Positions 47,771 to 59,259 of a stretch of 64,000 nucleotides of DNA are shown one piece after another. The notes beneath the pieces were generated by a model that worked only from the letters and a program-made list of their open reading frames with translations, had not been told where the DNA came from and made no database searches. Location of the stretch: assembly GCA_033675265.1 (NCBI GenBank), contig JAUJYZ010000015.1, positions 1,112,501 through 1,176,500 of the forward strand, given 5' to 3'. The position numbers and the translations under genes are program-made. Source of the DNA: Actinostola sp. cb2023. Its lineage: Eukaryota; Cnidaria; Anthozoa; Actiniaria; Actinostolidae. Each line of letters opens with the position of its first letter. Position 1 is the first letter of the stretch.

Positions 47771-47831
47771 TTATTATTATTGTTATTATTATGGTGTTAG
47801 TAACACCATAATAATAACAATAATAATAATT
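47771..47831. repeat. AT-rich perfect hairpin
   Basis: An ATT-rich arm ending GGTGTTAG is mirrored by TAACACC followed by AATAATAACAATAATAATAA. Confidence 0.75.
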
Positions 47832-48083
47832 GATTTCTTAAAGAACGCATAATTATTAAACTGCTGACAACCAGATCAATATTTCATAATTTGTCTCCAT
47901 GTAAACGAAAAACGCTCAAAAGAGACAAAATTACCGTTCATGAATTACCATTTATCGGCTTTATCAAAGAGAAACAGATTTCCCGAGAACTAATCTTATC
48001 GTTGAACTAAAAGCAAAAGTTTTTAATTAAGTCTAAACTATTGAAGTGGTTTAAGTACTAACTACAGACTCTTCGTGCAGTGC

Positions 48084-48195
<112 letters not shown>

Positions 48196-48199
48196 CCTC

Positions 48200-48463
48200 A
48201 AAACAAATTACAAATAAGAGATAGAAAAATAGATAAAAATCCTTATTTACAAAATTTAAAATGATCGCTTGGATTGTTCAATAACAATTAACTAATGATA
48301 TTAAAATACAAACAATAATTATGAATAATATAATATAAGCAATATATATATATAAAAAAGATAAAAATAAATAAATTAAGATATAAAAATATTATTTACA
48401 GATGGCTCCTACTGTGGTTTCTATATCTAAATCAATGTTTTTAATGTCACAAGGTAATCTCTT

Positions 48464-48508
<45 letters not shown>

Positions 48509-48660
48509 TTAAAACAAAAAACAAAAAAACAAAAAACAATTAACTAAAGATATTAAAATACAAATTAAACAATAATTATGAATAATATAATATAAGCAAT
48601 ATATATATATATAGAAAGAGAAAGATAAATAAACTAGACGCTCTACTAGCGTGAACTTGG
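48200..48660. repeat. duplicated AT-rich retroposon-like segment with (AAT)n
   Basis: AATTAACTAATGATATTAAA with AATTATGAATAATATAATAT occurs at 48287-48345 and again at 48538-48605, separated by an AAT tract (48464-48508). Parts recur at 55278-55335 and 57276-57310 (CCTACTGTGGTTTCTA), where the repeat is split by the element 55341-57270. Confidence 0.65.
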
Positions 48661-48921
48661 GCTTCTTAATAAAGCTGTTTTGATATATTTTAAATGTGAA
48701 ACCTAATAGCTTATTTGTATCATCATACAGAAGTAGTTTTAGCCTACATGTATTACTTGCAGAATTTAAGTCACTCGTTGCGTGACTCAGTAGAGCATGC
48801 ATACGTAATTAGCTTCAACACTCACACTCCTAGCTGACAGCTGCATGGCGAAGCACATTTCGATTACCTTGCAAGAAACGATTTCACAAACTCAATAAAA
48901 TTACGATCGAGTTCTTACTAA

Positions 48922-49267
48922 AGGTGCGGTAATACGAGCAACAAAATCGTGCAACTTGTCGCGCAACATTTTCAGATTGTTGCGTTGCAAGTTGCAGAGC
49001 AATGTTTCTCGTATTACCATCGTTCGCGCAACTTGTCGCGCAACAAATTAAATTTTCGGTCATTTGTTGCAGGTTGCAAAACTTTGTTGCATGAAGTAGA
49101 AAGAGCTTCTACTTTGTGCAACAAAGTTTTGCAACCTGCAACACGAAAATGTGTTGCGCGACAAGTTGCGCGAACGGTGGTAATACGAGAAACATTGCTC
49201 TGCAACTTGCAACGCAACAATGTTGCGCGACAAGTTGCACGATTTTGTTGCCCGTATTACCGCACCT
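48922..49267. mobile_element. 346-bp foldback MITE with TAA TSD
   Basis: The arms of about 165 bp pair almost completely, starting AGGTGCGGTAATACGAGCAA. The internal repeats TTGCGCGACAAGTTGC and GCAACCTGCAACA recur. TAA lies at 48919-48921 and 49268-49270. This fits a PIF/Harbinger-type non-autonomous element. Confidence 0.8.
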
Positions 49268-49494
49268 TAAGCCACAGACATCTGTTAGAAATACACTTTC
49301 AGACAGAATTGCAAGGCCAAAAAGTATTCTCTAGGATATTTGCATATTTACTAAGCAGTATTAATGAACGACTCGACTGGCTCGAGCAAGGGAGCACGGC
49401 AAAATCCTTTATGAATGCTGCTGGTGATTTGATTTATCGTTACGTACGTCTGCCATCTTGAATTTCGTTGATAAGCTGCTGACCACAACTTCTG

Positions 49495-49570
49495 TATACT
49501 CAAGAATTGGAACGATACAGAGAAGATTAGCATGCGCATGCGCTATGGTGACCACTTGCAGATTTGGCGT
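49495..49570 (+). ncRNA. U6 snRNA-derived fragment (pseudogene)
   Basis: Bases 49505-49534 (AATTGGAACGATACAGAGAA through AGCATG) are identical to the invariant core of U6 snRNA, which contains the ACAGAGA box. TATACT just before it also fits U6 with a 2-base insertion. The stretch after it (TGCGC and GGTGAC, then TTGCAGATTTGG) is a diverged match to the U6 3' half. The 5' stem of U6 is not recognisable and no T-run terminator follows, so it is not a working gene. It adjoins the truncated 5' end of the Penelope-like reverse transcriptase. Confidence 0.75.
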
Positions 49571-51125
49571 AGAAACAGACAAGTCAAAACGACTAGTTGC
49601 GCTCGACGACAACCATTATGAAGACATCCTTCGTAAAAGTACCATTGAAACGGGAAATTACACGCCAAAAAAGAAGTTGAATCTCCCCAGGACGGAAATG
49701 ATACGATTCAATACACAACTTAACAAGATTGCAGATAAGTATCGCAAAGACGACCCCAAACTCTGGCAAGATCTCAAGAGCAACACTTGCAGTGAACCAC
49801 TACCCTGCTCGGCCTATTGCCTACCTAAAGATCACAAAATGGGAGACCTCAAAGGCCGACCAATACATGCAGCTACCGACACCCCTGCCACACGTCTGTC
49901 TAAATTCATGGCGAATTCACTAAATACACTCTTAAGACATGTACCGGCCCATCTTAAGAACACAGAAGAATTTATCAAGTTCTTAACTGATATTGACGGA
50001 GAAGTTAAAGGTTTTTGCAGCCTTGATGTCTGCAATTTGTATGGCTCCATTCCACTGGAGGATATCGACACAACCACACCCAGTGTTTTTTCTGTGGCTA
50101 AACACTTCTTTTCAAAGTATAAATCGGATTGCGAACTGAAAGGTTTAAACGATGACGATTTTGAATCACTTCTCCGACTCTGTTTAACGAGCGACGTAAT
50201 CCTGATCGGAGACAAAGGCTATACCCAGAAGACTGGACTCGCCATGGGGAACAACCTTGCCCCTGCACTAGCAATCATTTACATGAACGAGATCGACATA
50301 CAGATACTATGCCAATTTCAAGACAAAGCCTTGATGTCACTCAAACGCTACATTGACGATATCTTCATCGCATGGATGTCTGATGGGACCACTGCAGAAG
50401 AAATACTATCTACCGCTAATAGCTTGAATACTGCACTGAAATTCACCATTGAGATACCACAAGACAACCAACTACCATTTCTGGACACCATGGTTTCTCT
50501 GGACCATGACGAGCGATCATTCTCCACCACACTGTATGTCAAGCCCATACATAGCCAGTATATTGTACCGTGGGATAGTCATGGCCCCATATCATCCAAG
50601 AGAGCTATCTTGATTGGAGAGACGAGGAGAGCTATTTCTCGTTCAACAGACCCCCCGTCCAGAACATTGTCACTACGCAAAATTGCATCAATATTCATCC
50701 ATAATGGTTACCCTAAGAAGTTTGTCAAAACAACCATCAAGCGCACGCTGCAGAATGCACCGACAACAGAAGATCATCAAAGAGATATCTATCTAAAAAT
50801 GCCATTCATCAACGAAGAACTGAAACGACGCACACTGTCCTGTCTGTTGTACGACGATCTGGTATGGCCGATAGAATCAAGATACACTTTATGAACGGAC
50901 GACCACTCTCAAAGATATTCGCAGCGCCCAAAGTCAAGCAAAATTGTCCTCGCGAATGTGAAACATGTGTGCTGGCTGAAAGGGAAAACAAATGCCTAAC
51001 TAAGAATACCATCTACCATGCACATTAAGTGTTCTTACTGTCAAGCAGTCTACATTGGAGAAACAGGACGCACCATTGGTTCACGGATAAAAGAACACCT
51101 CCGTGGCCAGACCGTGTTCACACAT
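49570..51125 (+). pseudogene. Penelope-like retroelement, reverse transcriptase and first part of GIY-YIG
   Basis: The frame to 50894 encodes reverse transcriptase: KDHK and GRPIHA in the N-terminal part, motif A SLDVCNLYGS (Asp codon 50025-50027), motif B GLAMGNNLAPALA, motif C YIDD (50349-50360) and LPFLD. A linker with paired cysteines (CPRECETC) follows in a different frame from about 50873. The GIY-YIG block (CQAVYIGETGRTIGSRIKEH) then returns to the original frame near 51024. RT plus GIY-YIG identifies a Penelope-like element. The 5' end is missing: coding begins around the expected ADKG-like region, directly after the U6 fragment. The GIY-YIG domain is cut by the foldback 51126-54716 and resumes at about 54700. 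It is inactive in this form. Confidence 0.9.
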
Positions 51126-52514
51126 TTAGTCCAGTCAATCTGTGGTTTGAGTTCAAACTAATTGCAATAGAATGTTTTGCACCGTTAAAATATCAAGAGA
51201 GGTGACCTAAGTAACATACTAAAAATCCCAAAAAATCCCTTCGGTGGAACATCTCGAAAATTGGAATTAAAGATATTGATGTTTCACCACAGGGTTCCCG
51301 CACCAAGAAAAAAACTGCCAAACTGTAATTTGAGGTCAAACAAATTGCAACAGAACTAATTTTACTTTTATGCGACAGAGAGGAGTCACCTAAGTAACAT
51401 ACTGAAAATCCCACAAAATCCCATAGAAGGAACATCCCAAAATTTGAATTAAATATTTTCATGCCACACCACAGGGTTCCCACATCATAAAAATGTAATA
51501 TCCCACAAAATATATTATTTCGAAATAATTTTCGAAGTTTTTCAGATTACAAGTGTCTGAAAATGCTAAAACAAGTTTGACAACTTTGATATTGGTCTTT
51601 TTGAGTAAAAACAAACATGAGTTTTAGGGGGAAGGGGGAGGGAATTAACTGGTAAACTATCATAAATAACCAATGAATTGGCTCTTGAAATTGATAACCT
51701 ATAGGATCACTGGCTTCAGAGTGAGGAGCTGGAGGCCAGGACATGCAGGTCAGTTCTAATCGGAAGAAGCTTTCCATTAGACAGTTTCCAGTCCAAAACT
51801 ACTAAGATTGTTTGGGATTTTCATTTTTTAACTATTATTGTTTATATTTCAATTATTTTCATATGAAATCAATTCGTTATTAAAGTTGTTCATTTGTCAT
51901 CTCCAAAGGCTTTTATTATATGACGCACGCTCTTCGCGTCCAAATAACAATTTTCGAGTCCAAATACATCCCGCGTTATTACACCGTTTAGGAGCCGTTA
52001 AAGTGCCTACACGGTTTGAAATGTTGATAGGTAAGTCAACGTAGGCATCATTTATTATACAAAAGCGTTAAAGATTTTTATCTGGGAAAATGTTATTCTG
52101 CTGTGTGAACTTGCTTTAAACCTTAAAAATTGCCTGACGTCACCAAAACTGATTTCAAACCTTTAAACTCGCAAATGTCCCTTTGGCAATGTAATCAATT
52201 TTTTTAGCGTCGGGCACTTTAAAGATGTTATAAAACTTGCTTTATTATGACTCCCCTGCACGTAAAACTTATTAAATTTCAAACCATTTACAGTTATATT
52301 GGGTCGGCATGGGAACGAATCGGGAGGAGATTAGATGAACAGTAACAAGATGGAGGCACCGGTGGATGATCAGAGTGATCACTATACAGACCCTAGTAGA
52401 CTGAGACTAGCCAACCCAGCCTACTATCCAGGAATCTATATGTAACCGTTAAAATTCTGCCAACGTGTTTGACACATTCATAAAGTTTATGTTGTAGTGT
52501 CTTCATGCACTGCG

Positions 52515-52648
52515 GAGCGCAGTTTCGGAGTTCCATGACTGTTGAAGACTTCACTGCGCAGCTCCATGATCGACGGGAGAACGACTTTCACAAGGATATT
52601 AACTTTGATGTTATCGTCAAATTTGCAGAAAAAAAGAAAGGTGCTTGA
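52515..52648 (+). other. weak coding-like piece inside the foldback
   Basis: A short frame with MTVEDFTAQLHDRREND and then FHKDINFDVIVKFAEKKKGA ends in TGA. The composition is protein-like and an acceptor-like GCGCAG precedes it at about 52523. It may be the last exon of a transposon gene. The family was not recognised. Confidence 0.2.
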
Positions 52649-53036
52649 GCCTTTGCCTCTATAATGTATTCAATCGTCTCTTATATACTATCTGCTACTC
52701 GAAATAAACACATTAGCACAGTAGTTACAACTATCACGGCGGCAATGTAACTTGCGTATCACGTACGTAATATCCCAGAAGTATCAATAAACGTACCGTT
52801 TTTTGTTCCAAACAGTCATATTGTTTTTCGGGTGCACGCCGTTATGCGTCAGGACCGGATCAGACAGGTTTACAGCGTTTAAAATTTGTCTACTAGCTGT
52901 ACTCGTCCGACTCACTGAGTCAAAAACCCATGGAAATGGCACCGTTTAGAGAGTGTATTTATCCTTAGTCATTACACATGTAATTGTAGTTAGTTAAGCA
53001 TAAAAATGAATGGTCAGCATTTTACTATGTACTTAT

Positions 53037-53133
53037 GTAGCGAGAAAGTCCGCTGGAAAAGGAAGAAAAAGGTATTTCCAAGGCTCTATAGTTTCAAAAT
53101 GTCCAGGGGGCTACCCCTGACCCCCTAGAAGCT
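53037..53133 (+). repeat. dispersed repeat, copy 2
   Basis: Matches 46035-46175: GCGAGAAAGTCCGCTGGAAA, GGTATTTCCAAGGCTCTA and GACCCCCTAGAAGCTCG. Confidence 0.7.
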
Positions 53134-54699
53134 CGATGTACTCTCGATCTGCGTTGTTGGGAAAAGTAGCACGACTGACTACAGCACTGATTGGTGACGT
53201 CACGGATCTCCTCATTCTGCGGTCAGTCATGTAGTGTGTGCTGACATCAAGCATGCAAAGTGCGCCTTGTGAACGGAATCTGTATGCACAAACAATTTGC
53301 ATGCAGTGCCAGCTCAGTGTGACAACATCATGTGTGCATGGTATACACAAAGCAGCTGCACTCTGAAGAAGTTTCAGTGTGGGGTTTTTTTTCTCTGACA
53401 AGCTGCCGCTTTTATGAGTCCACACAAAAGAATCAGCCATAAATGCGATAGAAAATGCACTCGTCTCTTTATGGGGCATGCATCTGAAGATAGATTAGAT
53501 TCCTTGAGGTACACACACTTCTGTCAGAATGTAACCTGAGTATCAGGCCTTACCTCTCTCCTTCCCGCTCCTTTTCATTCCCTTTTCCACCTTCCCCCCC
53601 CCCCCCCGAAAAGCCTGATACTGAGAATGTTAGTTTACTGCAGGCCCGTCATCCTTTTTACAGCAAAAAAATCCTTCCCTGCATACATCATCAGTGGCAG
53701 CGTACCACAACAAGAAGGTGTACTATCAGGTTCAGTAGTGGAAGGGTAATCACGAACTAACATCAGTGCGAGTGTCCAGGGTGGGAATGGTAACTGTCTA
53801 ATGAAAATTAAGCAGTCTTCCGATTAGAACTGACCCGCCACCAGCACCCAAGTCCAGGCCTCGGAGATGATCCGAGGTCAAATGGGATCGATTGCATGCA
53901 GAACCCTGAGATGTACATGTACTAGATTGTTCTCCTGCATGTGGAATAAACTCGTTGGCGCCCGACTTGATCGCTGAAGATGACATTGAATTGCGCGATA
54001 TTTTAATAATATTCCATGAATGTGCAAGCTGAGGGCAGATGCCAAGTTGCACGATTCGGCGTTCTGATCAGTTTGATATATGCTAACACTGAACTACCCC
54101 AAATGAGTAGTATTTCAAATTTCGAATAAAACGACCAGAAACATGATTTCAAAAGCCAATTTGTGGTTATTTATGATAGTTTACCAGCTAATTCCCTACC
54201 CCTACCCCCTAAAACTCCTGTTTGTTTTTATTCAAAAAGACCAATATCAAAGTTGTCAAACTAGTTTTATCATTCCCAGACACTTGTAATCTGCAAAACT
54301 TCGAAAATCATTTCGAAATAATATATTTTGTGGGATATTACATTTTTATGATGTGGGAACCCTGTGGTGTGGCATGAAAATATTTAATTCAAATTTTCGG
54401 GATGTTCCTTCTATGGGATTTTATTTTCAGTATGTTACTTAGGTGACTCCTCTCTGTCGCATAAAAGTAAAATTAGTTCTGTTGCAATTTGTTCGACCTC
54501 AAACTACAGCTTGGCGGGGTTTTTCATGACGCGGGAACCCTGTGGTGAAACATCAATATCTTTAATTCCAATTTTCGAGATGTTCCACCGAAGGGATTTT
54601 TTGGGATTTTTAGTATGTTACTTAGGTCACCTCTCTTGACATCTTAACGGTGAAAAACATTCTATTGCAATTAGTTTGAACTGGACCCCCAAAAAGCCG

Positions 54700-54885
54700 T
54701 AGATTGACTGGACTAATTTGCAATCACACTCTGCCAACTTCCTGAAAGAATCCCCAATTAGATGGAAAATACTGCACCCTAACATCAAATTCCCCAAAGA
54801 GCGTAAAGTAATTGAAGCACTTGAAATAAGAAAACAATCAACAAACATTATGAATGGCTGTGTAGGCAGGTTTCTCTGCATATAA
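54700..54885 (+). pseudogene. Penelope-like element, C-terminal part of GIY-YIG
   Basis: The frame IDWTNLQSHSANFLKES, then IRWKILHPNIKFPKERKVIE and ALEIRKQ, matches the usual end of Penelope-type GIY-YIG domains (the I-D-W and E-A-L-x-I-R-K blocks). It ends GCVGRFLCI and TAA at 54883-54885. It is the continuation of the domain broken at 51125. Confidence 0.75.
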
Positions 54886-55140
54886 CTCAGTACATTGTTA
54901 TTACTACTATTCCCAGGACACCACATCTATTTACTGTATTGTAATTATTAAGCATTGTTTAATCAACCAATACCACTGGGTATTTCACTATTCAATTGTA
55001 AGTTATTTAGAGAGTGATTTTCAGTTTAAAATATACTACTGATGAAGCCTTCACCGGCGAAACGTCTGAATACGCGTTTGTCGTCTATTTCTTTTGCCTG
55101 ACGAAGTTAAATACTTTCAATTCAATATAATAACCAGGCA
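54886..55140 (+). mobile_element. Penelope-like 3' region, copy 1
   Basis: Untranslated 3' sequence from the stop codon to the AAT tail. It includes CTGATGAAGCCTTCACCGGC followed by GAAACGTC (55039 onward), which forms a short GCC/GGC hairpin. Shared with copies 2 and 3 at 57457-57952. Confidence 0.8.
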
Positions 55141-55177
55141 TGGCATAATAATAATAATAAATGTAATAATAATAATA

Positions 55178-55244
<67 letters not shown>

Positions 55245-55277
55245 TAATAATAATAAAAAAAAAAAAAAAAAAAAAAA
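55141..55277. repeat. (AAT)n and A-run
   Basis: The simple-repeat tail of the Penelope-like element, ending in an A-run at about 55255-55277. Confidence 0.9.
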
Positions 55278-56126
55278 TTAACTAAAGGATATTAAAATAC
55301 AAACAAAATTATGAATAATAAATATGAAGCAATATGGTACGTGTAACACTCCACAATTGAATTTTCTATTGGAAATCTTAAAATCAAAATACAAAATTGC
55401 TCATGTTTTAAGAATTTGATTATTAAAAAATAAATTCAAAATTCAAAATTGCTACGTTTTTTTGTATATTCAAACTTTAGAATAAGTTCAAAAATCTTAA
55501 AAGCACACACAATTACATATTTTTAATTTTGAAAGCAGAACGGAAAACAAAAAAGAGCTAATTGATTATTATTTATTTGAACGTGATTTCAATTTACAAA
55601 ATCTTTGTAATTTCACTTTTTTAAGTTTCAAAAGATTGAAGCTCCCTTTAGGGGAGGGGTCAAAGGAGCTGTTGGTCAAGAGAGGACAATATATTTATAT
55701 GCCACCCACCCATATATGTTACTTTTCAACCAAGGTACACCCTCTCCCACGACTGAAAGGAAGTTTACATATAAGCAAGTTTCAGAATATTTGCTTAGCA
55801 ACCAGCATGATAAGTGAGGATTTTCAAGGAAAATCATAGAACTCTTTTGTAGCAGGAAATCCACAGATTTGATTATGGTGCTATGTCACAAGAACAGGTT
55901 GATAGCACAGTACATCAAGTATTACCGCCTACTCTGCTACTCAGTCAACTCTCGCCTTGAGGACCCCCTTATTACGGACACCTCGCTAATACGTACGGAC
56001 AGGCCGGTTAGATCCCCGGCAAAAATTAATACTGCAATGACTGAAAATAACGGACTCTCGCTATTTATACGGACAACAAATGACGGTCCTGAGGATGTGT
56101 GCTATAACGAGAGTTCACTTTCAATA

Positions 56127-56541
56127 CAATGGAACCCGGTTAATACGGACACCATCGGGACGAGACCGCGCAGTGTCCGTATTAACCGGGTTGGTCAATT
56201 TACGTCACTCGTGATTGTGTAATACATTGCTATTGCTACTTGAATTGCTATTGAATACTTGAATCTCTGATCGCATGTAATCGATAAGCGATTAATTTAC
56301 ACATTGTCGTTGTCTTGAGAAAATAAAGTGTAACCGGGTAGACTTTGTATGAAAATGGGCATATTTGGAGAGGAAAAAGTGTCCGTTGTCCGTATTATCC
56401 GTTGTACGTATGAAACGGGTATATTTTATAGGCATTTGTATGAGTTTCAGCCGGGACAGAACAACATGTCCGTATTAACCGGGTATCCGTATTAACCGGG
56501 TGTCCGTATTAACTGCGTGTCCGTAAGGCCGGGTTCCACTG
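56127..56541. mobile_element. pogo/Tigger-like fragment
   Basis: The ends CAATGGAACCCGGTTAATAC and CCGGGTTCCACTG are inverted, with TA before the left end. Several copies of GTCCGTATTAACCGGGT lie inside. It is non-coding. Confidence 0.6.
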
Positions 56542-56589
56542 TCAGTAGTACCAAGTTCATTGAACGATTCTAATAGCGTACTATAGTAT

Positions 56590-56937
56590 ATGCTTCTTGT
56601 TCTTTTACAGGTTGGGCATACATACGGTAGAAGAATATTAACTCTCCTTCGTTCTAGGGGTTATAATCTTGGGAAACGAGCGGTTCGGCCGCAAAGCTTA
56701 GCAAAAACAACTCCATTTTATCAGGCACCAAGGCGATGGGACACGGAAAGACTTCGAAATCCGACTCCATATTTTGCAGCATATGCTGGACATAAGATCC
56801 ATGTAGTTCAAAGTGAGAAGTTGGCTGACAAAATGGAGAGCTATGATTGGTCGAAAATGATTTTTCACGTTTGTAGATTATGGCATGTGCACCAGAAGTT
56901 CAGTCGTGGGAGCGGGTGTACCTTGGTTGAAAAGTAA
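56590..56937 (+). pseudogene. integrase-like (DDE) exon fragment
   Basis: The frame reads VGHTYGRRILTLLRSRGYNL and, after a gap, RLRNPTPYFAAYAGHKIHVV then QSEKL. This resembles animal integrase-core proteins with an N-terminal helix-turn-helix (GRRM-x-LLRSxG) and the block NPxPYxAxYxGHKxHxDQxEKL. The acidic residue expected before QxEKL is Val here, and the sequence departs from the family soon after. A splice acceptor (TCTTTTACAG) ends at 56610, so residues before VGH may be intronic. The remaining catalytic part is absent. The last codons overlap the element's right inverted arm. Confidence 0.55.
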
Positions 56938-57309
56938 CATATATGGGTGAGGTGGCAATGTAAATATATTGTCCTCTCTTAATTGACCAACAGCTCCTTT
57001 GACCCCTCCCCTAAAGGGAGCTTCCATCTTAAATTACAAAGATTTTGTCAATAATCAATTAGCTCTTTTTTTGGTTTTAAAAAATTAAAAATATGTGATT
57101 TTGTGTGCTTTTAAGATTTTTGAACTTAATTCTAAAGTTTGAATATACAAAAATGTAGCAATATTGAATTTTGAAATTAGTTTGTAATAATCAAAATTCT
57201 TAAAACACGAGCATTTTTGTATTTTGGTTTTAAGATTTCCAATAGAAAATTCAATTGTGGAGTGTTACACGGACCCTCCTACTGTGGTTTCTACATCTAA
57301 ATAAATGAT

Positions 57310-57660
<351 letters not shown>

Positions 57661-57952
57661 ATAGTGTAGGCAGGTTTCTCTGCATATAACTATATTGTCA
57701 TTACTATTCCCAGGACACTACTATAAATAATTGTAATTATATAAAGCATTGTTTAATCAACCAAATACCATTGGGTATTTCAGAATTCAAATGTAAGTCA
57801 TTTAAGACAGTGATTCTCAGTTTAAAATATACCACTGATGAAGCCTTCACCGGCGAAACGTCTGAATACGCGTTTGTCGTCTATTCCCTTTGCCTGACGA
57901 AGTTAAATACCCTCAAGTCATATATTACCAGGCATGGCATCTAATAACTGTT
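57661..57952 (+). mobile_element. Penelope-like 3' end, copy 3 (truncated)
   Basis: Begins in the last codons of the element (GTGTAGGCAGGTTTCTCTGC) and runs through the full 3' region (CTGATGA at 57835) to the AAT tract. Severe 5' truncation is the usual result of incomplete target-primed reverse transcription. Confidence 0.8.
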
Positions 57953-58214
<262 letters not shown>

Positions 58215-58218
58215 CCCT

Positions 58219-58573
58219 GGTTCCAGAGGCTTTGTTAAGCTCTATAATACGATGTACGCCGCGAAGCAGCGAGAAAGAAAATCAAAGCCTCTGGTCGGTC
58301 GCGGCCGTTACGAATCTCACTTTCATGCAGACACCTAATCAATGACAGCCGTCAAACATGTCAAATACAATCGACCAATCAGCGAACGGGGATCGTCTTA
58401 CAAAAGTACTGATTGGTCGATTGTATTTGACATGTTTGACGGCTGTCATTGATTAGGTGTCTGCATGAAAGTGAGATTCGTAACGGCCGCGACCAGAGGC
58501 TTTGATTTTCTTTCTCGCTGCTTCGCAGCTCGCAGGACATCGTAATATAGAGCTTAACAAAGCCTCTGGAACC
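58219..58573. mobile_element. 355-bp composite foldback element
   Basis: The ends GGTTCCAGAGGCTTTGTTAA pair with the right end, and the arms run about 165 bp to a short centre. Each arm is itself bounded by CCAGAGGCTTTG and CAAAGCCTCTGG, so a ~75-bp inverted unit sits at either end. Parts recur at 41281-41745. No target-site duplication was seen. Confidence 0.75.
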
Positions 58574-58971
58574 GCATTATTATAATAATAATATTAATAA
58601 TAATAATATTAATAAATCTCGCTTTATTTATAGAGCATAAAAGCAGAGCTTAAAATCCTGTGGCCCTCAAAGTTATCTAAGTTATTTACAGTGATATCGT
58701 CCTAACTTCCATTTGAATGAAATACCATCAAACGAATTGAAAATAACATGCTCTAAAAACGATTCGAAATTGCGAAAAAGATTCACTGAATATTGGTCAC
58801 ATGGTCCGGTGTCCACCAGAGAGCCGGTACACGGCCCGGATAACATACTAGTGTTATCAGGAAAAAACCCCGTTAGAAACTGGTTTTATTAAATCTCGTG
58901 GTGAGATCGAGTGCGCTCAGTTGGCTTGGTGTCAATATTTTAACTGCTGTCTTTCAGTAGGATACAGTCAT
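58574..58971. other. no gene seen; LINE-like tail at the left edge
   Basis: ATTAATAAATCTCGCTTTATTTATAG at about 58607-58632 resembles a reversed retroposon 3' end next to an AAT tract. The remainder is featureless. Confidence 0.4.
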
Positions 58972-58980
58972 GCTCTTACG

Positions 58981-59259
58981 CATCCTCGGGAACCCAGGGG
59001 TATATTCTGTCGCTCGTTATTCGCTCCCAGAGAAATACCCCTGGGAACGAAGTCTGTTGGAACTTGTTCCGGAAGTCAAAATTCAAAATGGCTGCTGTCC
59101 TATTCAAACCAGAATATTCTTGATACTGATTGGTCGACCTTCCTAGGTCGACCAATCAGAAACGAGAGTAATTTTGACTTCCGGAACAAGTTCCAACAGA
59201 CTTCGTTCCCAGGGGTATTTCTCTGGGAACGAGTAACGAGCGACAGAATCCCGAGGATG
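58981..59259. mobile_element. 279-bp foldback MITE with perfect 9-bp TSD
   Basis: The ends CATCCTCGGGA and TCCCGAGGATG are inverted, and the arms pair through CCAGGGGTATTTCTCTGGGA-type blocks and TTCCGGAACAAGTTCC. The centre is AGGTCGACC-type palindrome. The flanks carry GCTCTTACG exactly twice (58972-58980 and 59260-59268). Confidence 0.85.

Larger units (their letters stand above)
51126..54716. mobile_element. 3.6 kb foldback element inserted in the GIY-YIG domain
   Basis: The arms (51126 to about 51790 and about 53800 to 54716) are inverted copies. They open with TTAGTCCAGTCAATCT and each contain two tandem ~185-bp units marked by GTTACTTAGGTGACTCCTCT and GGGAACCCTGTGGTG. The centre (about 51800-53790) includes a copy of the dispersed repeat (53037-53133), a C-run at 53598 and weak coding-like pieces (52515-52648; a minus-strand frame at 53111-53479) that I cannot identify. 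No clear target-site duplication could be defined. Retroelement coding resumes directly after the right arm. Confidence 0.75.
55341..57270. mobile_element. 1.93 kb inverted-repeat element carrying an integrase-like exon
   Basis: The arms of about 350-400 bp start GTGTAACACTCCACAATTGA and pair with 56917-57270, down to GTACCTTGGTTGAAAAGTAA. It is inserted in the AT-rich repeat also seen at 48287-48460. Flanks are GTAC and GGAC, so a target-site duplication is doubtful. The interior holds a pogo-like fragment and the integrase-like frame. Confidence 0.7.

Noticed and set aside
49339..49346. ATTTGCAT octamer upstream of the U6-like core, as a possible distal promoter element
   Set aside because: There is no recognisable proximal element or TATA box at the expected place, and the U6 5' end is missing.
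49458..49560. N-terminal start of the reverse transcriptase frame
   Set aside because: The first ~35 codons translate sequence around the U6 fragment and cannot be the native protein start.
53111..53479. 122-codon minus-strand frame in the foldback centre
   Set aside because: It overlaps a dispersed repeat and a T-run and matches no family I know; not strong enough for a gene call.
55869..56222. 117-codon frame in the inverted-repeat element
   Set aside because: It runs across TTAATACGGACAC repeats of the pogo-like fragment and shows no protein-like pattern.
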